A stretch of 64,000 nt of DNA. It comes from Glebionis coronaria (lineage: Eukaryota > Streptophyta > Magnoliopsida > Asterales > Asteraceae). Each line of letters opens with the position of its first letter. Positions within the stretch are counted from its first letter, which is position 1. Location: NCBI GenBank assembly GCA_025667525.1, contig CM046878.1, forward strand, positions 102,625,237 through 102,689,236, in the 5' to 3' direction. Shown piece by piece: positions 57,230 through 64,000 of the stretch. The notes under the pieces are model-generated. The model had not been told where the DNA came from, ran no database searches, and worked only from the letters and a program-made list of their open reading frames with translations. A program made the position numbers and the translations under genes.

Positions 57230-60070
57230 TGGTGGTAAAACTATTCTACGTATCCTTGGTGATCATCTGTATATATTGTTTATATTTTTATCCACAAAAG
57301 CAAAATACAAAAATATAAAACCATATAAAAACCATAAAAAATTGAAAAATCTAGAAAAATCCAAAAATATTTTTACTTTATTTTTTCAAAGGCATGTCTT
57401 TTGGTACGATAATATTTACGGCCTTAGAAATGTTGATTAATATCGACACGGCGCCATAAATAGAGTTCGTACAAAAGTTGTAAATATTTCATAAAACATG
57501 CCCTTATGGCTTGTAGTTATTTCAGACTGCAACCCGGTTTTCACATTAAAGTCAAGTATTTCTTATGAAAGCTTTGGCTCACAACGGGAATTAATTTTCT
57601 CGGGCAAGGTTTACTTTAAAACCTTGTAAGGGATCAAGTTTACTTTATAACTTGGTCTAACACAAATATATGTACGCCTCAGTGCATTTATTTGTAAAAC
57701 AAGAGAAGTCTTGTTTTTATGAAGCTATCATCTCTACAACCATAGCAATCTACAATTGGTATCTACATACTCGACGATGCGACTACTCAACCGACGACTA
57801 CAGCTCTTTCAACACGGGTCAATAATTGAGGGGGAGCAATTGTTAAGCATTCAGAATCTTCGATGCCGAAAGTGCCAAGTTCACAAGTTGGTGTCAAGAC
57901 AACAGTACCAATCGTATACGTGGTGACAAGAGATGACTTCAGACGTGACGAGGCGACCAACATATGCTGACAAGAACCATTTGATCTTTTCATATGATGT
58001 TCTCATCAATCAGGTCCAACCTTGTCAACTCTTTTCTAATATGATGAATATGTGATCATGTTACAAATCGGTATCATATCTCATACGTTTGATATCATGA
58101 AGATAAAATGGACTTGCATCTTTCTTCCCAAAACCTTTGTTAAAACTTCATTAAATCAATTGATATTAAAAACATCGATTGGGTTAATATTTTTAATATG
58201 GGGGAGAAAATGTGATTTAATATGGGATATTATCACAAATGGTTTGACTTAATGTGCTGGCTCATCCCGACATATGCGAAATGTTTTCGAATATCGTGGC
58301 ATATGTTAAGGGGCAGCAAAATGGATTTGCATATCAAAATGGATTTTCATGGTGACATATACTTACCCAAAACCCATTTATTTCACGACGATGAAGATTG
58401 TGGTGACATACGGATGGTAGGATAGGTTAAGTCCAATGATTCTTCTAGAACCGGAGGAATCTTCCCAAGGACATTCCATAGCTAGAAATAGTAGTCCTTA
58501 GGAAAGATGGAGAAAGATTGTGAACGTAGCTGAATGCCGACCAAGTACTTAAGTTAGCACTGGAACAATCACAACAAGGTGCTAGTTATGACGTATTGGT
58601 AAGCATTGAAGGGGTTGAAGAATGAAAAAGAATTGTAAAGATAAAGGGTGTAAAGAAAGAAGCCCTCCTTACAACTTTAGGCAGAAACCGGGTCAACACA
58701 TATGCTATTGAGATCATTTTAATGATTCTCGATATTGAAGACAGACATCATGGACCCAGTGATGCAATGCACAACCCATCCCAGCTAACTCAGATATCTC
58801 TCAAAAGGTATTTGTTTTAATCACACGGAGACAACACATTATCTATTGATTTATTCACTCCGAATAAATTGGTATTGAAATGGTGGCACTCCTCTCCAGC
58901 CTCCGATCACTAAAATCCAAAATTCACGATCGAGTCTAGAGCCATTTGAGATCATAAAATATCTCATTAGGACACACTTTCATAATTCCTTGCTTCTTCA
59001 CACACTGTGAAAAGTAAGAAAGATTTTAAGAGTCCTACGCAAAATCTTCATGATCTTGCCTGAACATCCGAGTAATATGAAAGTATTTACAATGAAGATG
59101 GAAATCCTTCTTGAGCGAATATCAAAAAGCTCATGGTAGGTGACTTGTGCGATTCTTTATGAATCAAGCTTGTGATAACTGGAAAGAAACAGTGGTTTAA
59201 TTCTTAACTGAACTTAAACACGTTCCAAGCCTCTACGCAATATCTTAGTGATCTTTCCAGAACACTCAGAGTGATACCTTAGTGTTCACAGTGATGAGTG
59301 GAAATCCTTCTAGTGTTAACCTCAAACAGCACTTGGTAGGTAACTTGCAAGATTCTATACGAATCAAGGCCGTGACAACTGGAAAGCAACGATGGTGCGG
59401 TTCTTAATTGAATTTCACTTGTTCCAGGAACATGAATTGACGGCTTCAAATCATGCGGATATTATTATCCAAATGATTCACTCTTTATGTTCGCAGTCAG
59501 CTTTGGACGGTCGAATAAAGAGAACGGGTTTACCCGCGAAATCCTGTCAGGAAGTTACTTAATTGAAACTATCCGTAACGGGTACGATATCTAATATCGT
59601 CCAACGGTCTTCACCGACCGGAGGTAAAATGCTACCGATTTAGAATGAAATGTACAAAGCCATTTCGTTCGTGTCTACTTATGTTGCGGCATTTGAAGAC
59701 GGTGGCGTTGCGGAATCCGAGAAGAATTCGTCCCCACATGCTTATACTTTATGCACTTAATACCTCATCTAATTCAAGAAAGCCTAAAAGTTAAGTCTTC
59801 CGCTGTATCAAACTCTGAAGCTTTCAAGAATTACGAAGGTATAAATATGTGGGACATGGTGTCACGAGGAGGCGAAGATCACAAGTGATGGATGCACCAG
59901 ATCAAGGCAAGAGATTAATGGTAAAGATTGATATCAAAGATCACATCAGCATGTTCACCAGAATAGAAAAAGAAAAGAAAGACGAAGACTACGAGCTCAA
60001 GACAAGCATAATATGCTAGGTTTATTTCATTATTGTAACTCGGGTAACGCCCTTGTTTGGAGTGACCTCC
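57230..60070 (+). other. SIRE post-pol region, no env recognised
   Basis: About 2.8 kb with no convincing ORF. Two internal purine tracts (TTGAGGGGGAGC near 57827, ATGGGGGAGAAAATG near 58198) resemble the real one. Positions about 59033-59222 and 59237-59420 are tandem diverged copies of 190 bp. Some SIRE elements have an env-like ORF at this place; here the frames are short and I see no signal peptide or membrane segment pattern. Confidence 0.6.
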
Positions 60071-60083
60071 CTTAGGGGGAGAT
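60071..60083 (+). promoter_or_regulatory. Polypurine tract of SIRE
   Basis: CTTAGGGGGAGAT directly precedes the 3' LTR. Confidence 0.85.
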
Positions 60084-60404
60084 TGTTGGAAATACGTTTT
60101 ACGTATTAGAAAGGATCGGTCACTCCAAGAATAGTCCATGTTATAGCTCGTAGTTTAGTTATTTACATTTATTAAACAAAGCCCAAAACCGAGCCCATGA
60201 AATGTATGGGTCGGCGGCCTAATGTAAACCCAAGCCCATCTCATGGGCTTGGGTATATAAACCATCTCCATTGATGGAGAGGGTGCGTGGTTAATCATTT
60301 TTCACATAGTTCTTATTAAGTTTCTCTCTCTAGAAGTGTGAAATCCACCATCTTTCTATCGCTTTATCTCTCTAAAAACATAAGCAAGATTTACATATCC
60401 TACA
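60084..60404 (+). repeat. 3' LTR of SIRE
   Basis: 321 bp, six substitutions from the 5' LTR by eye. One of them breaks the first hairpin arm after TATA (CCCTC to CCATC). TSD AAGTT at 60405-60409. Confidence 0.97.
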
Positions 60405-60409
60405 AAGTT

Positions 60410-61565
60410 ACCGTTCTAACAACTTTCTTTCACCCGGTTTTTCTCCTCAAAACCACAACCCCAACAACTACAATAGAAGTAACCCAAACCCACCTCGAGC
60501 TTCTAATCCTTATCACCCACCCGCTCAACAAACACCACCCATTAATCAAGATGTTGAAGATTTTATGAGGACCCAAGGAGAGCAAATCAAGAATCTGCAA
60601 AGCCAAATCATCAACTTAAAAGGAGATATCGCTAAGCAAGGGAATGATATTAGATCCGAGCTTTGACATGATATACAAACCTCCTTCAGCAATCAAACAA
60701 ATGATTTGAAGAATATGCTGGCTAGTTTCTTACCAACTACTCAACCCTCTACTTCGGGCTCTCTTCCTTCAAATACCGTCACCAACCCTAGAGCGATTGT
60801 GAGTGCTATTACTACACGTAGTGGAGCATCTCTTGTAGGACCATCTACCCCTCCCCCAGTTACTCCATCTACACCTCCTCCACCAACATTTATCCCTCCT
60901 ACTCCTACGCCTAGTATTAGTTCTCCATTACCGTCTCCACCACTTAATGAAGTAGTACCCAAGAAGAACCCTTCACCAACCACATCTTCCACCTATAAAC
61001 CTAACATCCCTTATCCTTCTCGGTTAGACAAGAGAAAATTGCTTACTAAAGAGGATGCTCAAATAACTTCTTTTATGAAGATGATCTCTCAAATGAATTT
61101 CAACATTAGCCTCGTTGAAGCACTTGTCCAAATGCCGAAATTTGTGAAAGCATTCAAGGAATTGCTTAACAAGAAGGAAAAGATGGATGAGTTTGTCAAC
61201 ACACGCTTAAATGAAAACTGTTCTGCAGTCATTCTTAAAGAACTTCCGGAAAAACTTGGAGATCCCGGTCGTTTTGTGTTGCCTTGCATTTTTACCAAAA
61301 CTGAAGAATTTATTGCCCTAGCTGATCTCGGGGCAAGTATAAATCTAATGCCTTTAAGTGTTTGGAAAAAGTTATCATTACCCGATCTTACTCCAACAAA
61401 GATAACTCTTGAGCTAGAAAATCGCACTCTCGCTTACCCCGTTGGTATTGCCGAAGATGTGTTCATTAAAGTTGGCACCTTCACTTTTCCGGTCGACTTT
61501 GTTGTTGTTGATTATGAAATGGACCCTCGTATTCCATTAATACTTGGTCGGCCATTCTTGAGACG
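60410..61565 (+). pseudogene. GP2 gag end and retropepsin
   Basis: This is gag continued from 45190: an Asn/Pro-rich part, a helical part with TGA at 60664-60666, then a Pro/Ser/Thr-rich linker (60760-61010). The retropepsin has active site ALADLGASINLMPLSVW (near 61319) and second block IPLILGRPFL (near 61531). A one-base deletion near 61563, just after that block, throws the frame; the next frame (61566 on) carries the rest. It corresponds to GP1 protease at 1494. Confidence 0.85.
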
Positions 61566-62545
61566 GAAAAGCTTTAGTCGACGTTGCCGAAGGTGAGCTA
61601 ATCTTAAGGGCCGGGAATGATGCACAAGTTTTTAAAATGGGGAAGATCACAACCAAACCCAATGGAAGAGAATCAGCGAATATGATTAATGTGCTTGATG
61701 ATTTTGTCGTCTACAACAATCCTCTTTTCGATTCTTGCTATGATAATCCACTGTTCCAAGATGATGTGGATGATTCTCTTTCCAATTTAGATCCTCCACC
61801 AATATATGAGTCTCCTCTAATTTATGATGACTATGATGATGATTCTAGTTTCGATGGGTATGATTATGATAATTTTGTTTCAGAGTATCCAAACATGCCA
61901 ACATATGATGATTTTGATGATGTTGATACTCTTTCGAGTGATTCTTCACATGATGACCTTGCACCTACTTTTGATGAAGATCCTCCACCAACCATGCTTG
62001 ATCCTACTTTGGATGAGTACTCATTTGAGGAAGATTTTGCTACTTTTCTCAACACTTACTTCCCAAATGAGAGTGATTATCCTCCTTTGGACTTTGATTT
62101 TGGTCTTTATCCTCCTTTGGATATGAAGAAACCTGTTTCAAAGGAGAAGAAGCCGGAAGACACCAACATCCGCAGTACTTATGTTTTGACACCTCTCTAT
62201 CCACCTTCTGAGGATGATATTGTGCGATTTATGAGCGGATCCTCTTCAAGGTCTACTGAGCCTGAGTGTTATTTTCCCCTAAAGGAAAAGGTGTTCGATC
62301 CTGGTATCACAATTTTTAAACCATCTCAGTATCCATCTGACGAAATAAAAGGAAAGATTTTTGGACACAATACAGATATGCTTGCACTTCATCCTACTTG
62401 CTACCACCGTGCTCCATCTTTGCTTAAGGGAACCTTGCCTACTCTTCTTTGGCTTGACTTGTTCGCCTTAAGCTTGTGCTATTTGTTAGACGAAAACCAT
62501 GTATTTGATCCCGGTGGATTTGTTTCAAGCTTCTTCCTATGCTAA
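61566..62545 (+). pseudogene. GP2 acidic tail with two FDPG motifs
   Basis: After the frameshift the frame is open to TAA 62543-62545. It is very rich in Asp and Tyr (YDDYDDDSSFDGYDYDNF) with many Pro. FDPGI is near 62294 and FDPGG near 62506, the latter about a dozen residues from the end, matching the arrangement in GP1. No RT follows. Short stretches near the end are hydrophobic (LLWLDLFALSLCYLL, about 62440-62485). Function unknown; conserved in both elements despite strong divergence elsewhere. Confidence 0.75.
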
Positions 62546-64000
62546 TCAAGGTCGAGTCAGGCTCACGACTCGGTGAACAAAAACAAGCGCTTCTCGGGAG
62601 GTAACCCGCAGTATCTATTCTTTTTCTTTTTTTATAATAAGTGTAGGGGGAGACCCTAGTATGTGTTTGTTGTTTTCTTTCTTATCATGTGCAGGGATTC
62701 GAGCTTTCAAAGATCCATTCTTGATGACTTTTGACGACCCGTGATTCCGTGTACCCGTCTTCCCGGTTCTATCCTAAACTCTTTTGATTCTCTATTTTAT
62801 ATTCTTCAATATTAAAATAGGAATCACTTTAGTTATCCTTTCCTTAGCAAGATTTAAACAACGTGCACAATGTCCTAAGTGTAGGGGAGTTTACTCCCAC
62901 ATGCTTAAACATTTAGGACAATGTTTATATTAAGTGTAGGGGGGACTTCTATCGAAGTTAAGTGGGCTTTTCTATGTATTTGTCCTCATTTTAACCGGAA
63001 AATCTAATTTTTCGACATTTTTCAAAATTTTTGATCTATTTTGGCCTAGTAGTTTTTCCTTTGTTATCGTTATTTTCTTTCTTTGCTAGAATAAAATTTA
63101 ATAAAGTGGTTTTAATTTTTAAACGTTGTGAATCTTTTGACTCAACCCGAGTTTACTTATCTAAGTTTACTCTAGCTAGTATCCTTAACGTGTTTAAGTA
63201 AAGTTTTGCTAGGCTTTTATATAGGGAACTTTAAAATGTGAAAGTCTTAACTCTTACGGGTTAAGAACAAGAACTTTTCGCAAGTTCCTATAATTGATCC
63301 TAGAAAGTCGTTTATCAAGGGAACTTTAAAATGAGAATTTTAAAACTTGAAAAAGTCTAAGAAGTTACAAGATCCTATAGGTGACTTGAAAACCCAAAAC
63401 TTTGATTTAATTGGCTAAGCATCCACGAGTCTCATTCCTCGACATTTTAAATTATGGAGAACAAGAGATGATAGAGTCAATTACAAGTTTTGTATTCTTT
63501 CATGAATTTATGTGAGTTAATTATGAGCTTTTTCTCCTATCTCTTGTTAATTAATTTAATTGCAATAAATAAGGTTGTACGATTTGAAAAGTTACTTAGC
63601 TTCTAGCCCAAGATCGTTTAAAAGTTGCTCGGTATTAATTAGAGTTCATAGCCAAAGGCATAACTTATTGAGACGGGATGCGAAGATTGGCGAGTCCGAA
63701 AAGGTCCTAACAAGACATGAGGGCTACATTTTGTTGCTAAAGATCCAAAGTGATGTGAAGAATCATTTATCAAAAATAAATATGAAGGATCGAGACACAC
63801 GACGAAAAGCAAATACTCCCCTAAAGATCATGGAGAAGTCTATCCAAAAAGGCCCTAACAAGGTATGAGGATAAATAGATCCAAGTCCTAAAAGGAGGCG
63901 GATCGTTGTATATCAAAATCCCAAATAAAGATTGGAGAAAAATGAAGAAGTCATGGTCCAAATATGAAGAATTTCTCAAAAGTTCAAGTGAAGAAATTCC
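62546..64000 (+). other. GP2 3' non-coding region to the window edge
   Basis: A GAGTC...GACTC hairpin just after the stop (62554-62571), the paired hairpins and G-run (62885-62944), and then a region corresponding to GP1 3190 onward. The open frame at 63575-63868 has no motif. No LTR reached. Confidence 0.6.

Larger units (their letters stand above)
45191..60404 (+). mobile_element. SIRE-type Ty1/copia element, complete, with HPB nested in pol
   Basis: 15.2 kb, of which 2958 bp are the inserted HPB, so about 12.3 kb by itself, which is large for copia. LTRs of exactly 321 bp differ at six positions without gaps by eye, and the TSD is AAGTT. Order: LTR, tRNA-Met primer site, GATC-rich repeat leader, a giant gag (about 1500 codons with coiled coil), protease-integrase-RT-RNase H, then about 2.8 kb non-coding, purine tract and LTR. 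The layout fits the SIRE/Maximus lineage. Three stops in gag, a frameshift in pol, HPB and a stop in RNase H inactivate it. Confidence 0.95.
41906..64000 (+). mobile_element. GP2: gag-protease-only gypsy element, 3' end outside window
   Basis: The LTR (41906-43871), primer site, gag, protease and acidic FDPG tail are present, with the SIRE copia inserted in gag at 45191-60404. As in GP1, the coding region ends after the tail with no RT or integrase, and 1.4 kb of non-coding 3' region follows to the window edge. Expected at the far end: a second LTR starting TGTTAAGG, followed by TSD ATTCG (41901-41905). Confidence 0.85.

Noticed and set aside
57230..60070. env-like gene in SIRE
   Set aside because: Only short frames, no signal peptide or transmembrane segment seen.

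Overview
This window is plant nuclear DNA made almost entirely of LTR retrotransposons inserted into one another. It holds at most one plausible live host gene and one dead one. The polyprotein families (a SIRE-type copia with a very large gag, Tat elements with an antisense ORF, Athila-type gag-pro) most resemble those I know from daisy-family (Asteraceae) genomes. The host assignment is an inference from family resemblance, not proof.

Left part (1-25640). A gypsy element with gag-protease only (called GP1) enters from the left edge. Long LTR-like DNA follows and ends at 9101 inside a Tork-type copia RT/RNase H relic (9102-10560). A complete minus-strand Tat-type gypsy (12333-18115, TSD ACCAT) keeps gag, has lost pol, and carries a spliced ORF on its opposite strand with its own TATA box. 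A MAPKKK-like kinase pseudogene on the minus strand (18540-20866) is split by a LINE 3' end and by a deleted gypsy element (19277-20771, TSD TCTAC). A Mutator-like foldback element (20955-22858, 9-bp TSD TATAGATAA) contains two mirror-image arrays of a 20-bp repeat. A small two-exon gene for a predicted secreted peptide lies at 24172-25143.

Right part (25641-64000). This is a chain of insertions, each breaking the one before: a Tat element (25641) is broken by an Athila element (28688), which is broken by a chromovirus-like element (31058), which is broken by a second gag-protease-only element, GP2 (41906). GP2's gag is broken by a SIRE copia (45191-60404, TSD AAGTT), whose polymerase ORF is broken by a non-autonomous element, HPB (53553-56510). 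A sister of HPB, called HPA (33092-39491), sits inside the chromovirus LTR and carries a second foldback element. The 3' halves of the four outermost elements should lie to the right of the window.

Most notable. HPA and HPB code for nothing recognisable but carry tandem arrays of about 37-bp units. Each unit is an inverted repeat whose two arms change together (GTGGAAG/CTTCCAC, ATGGAAG/CTTCCAT, GCGGAAG/CTTCCGC, ACGGAAG/CTTCCGT, CAGAAG/CTTCTG), so the hairpin appears to be conserved rather than the sequence. Both also carry dispersed CGCGG...CCGCG dyad modules. GP1 and GP2 share a C-terminal domain with two FDPG motifs and a 3' pair of hairpins with compensatory change. Nearly all retroelement ORFs carry stops or frameshifts. 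All comparisons were made by eye, without alignment or database search.
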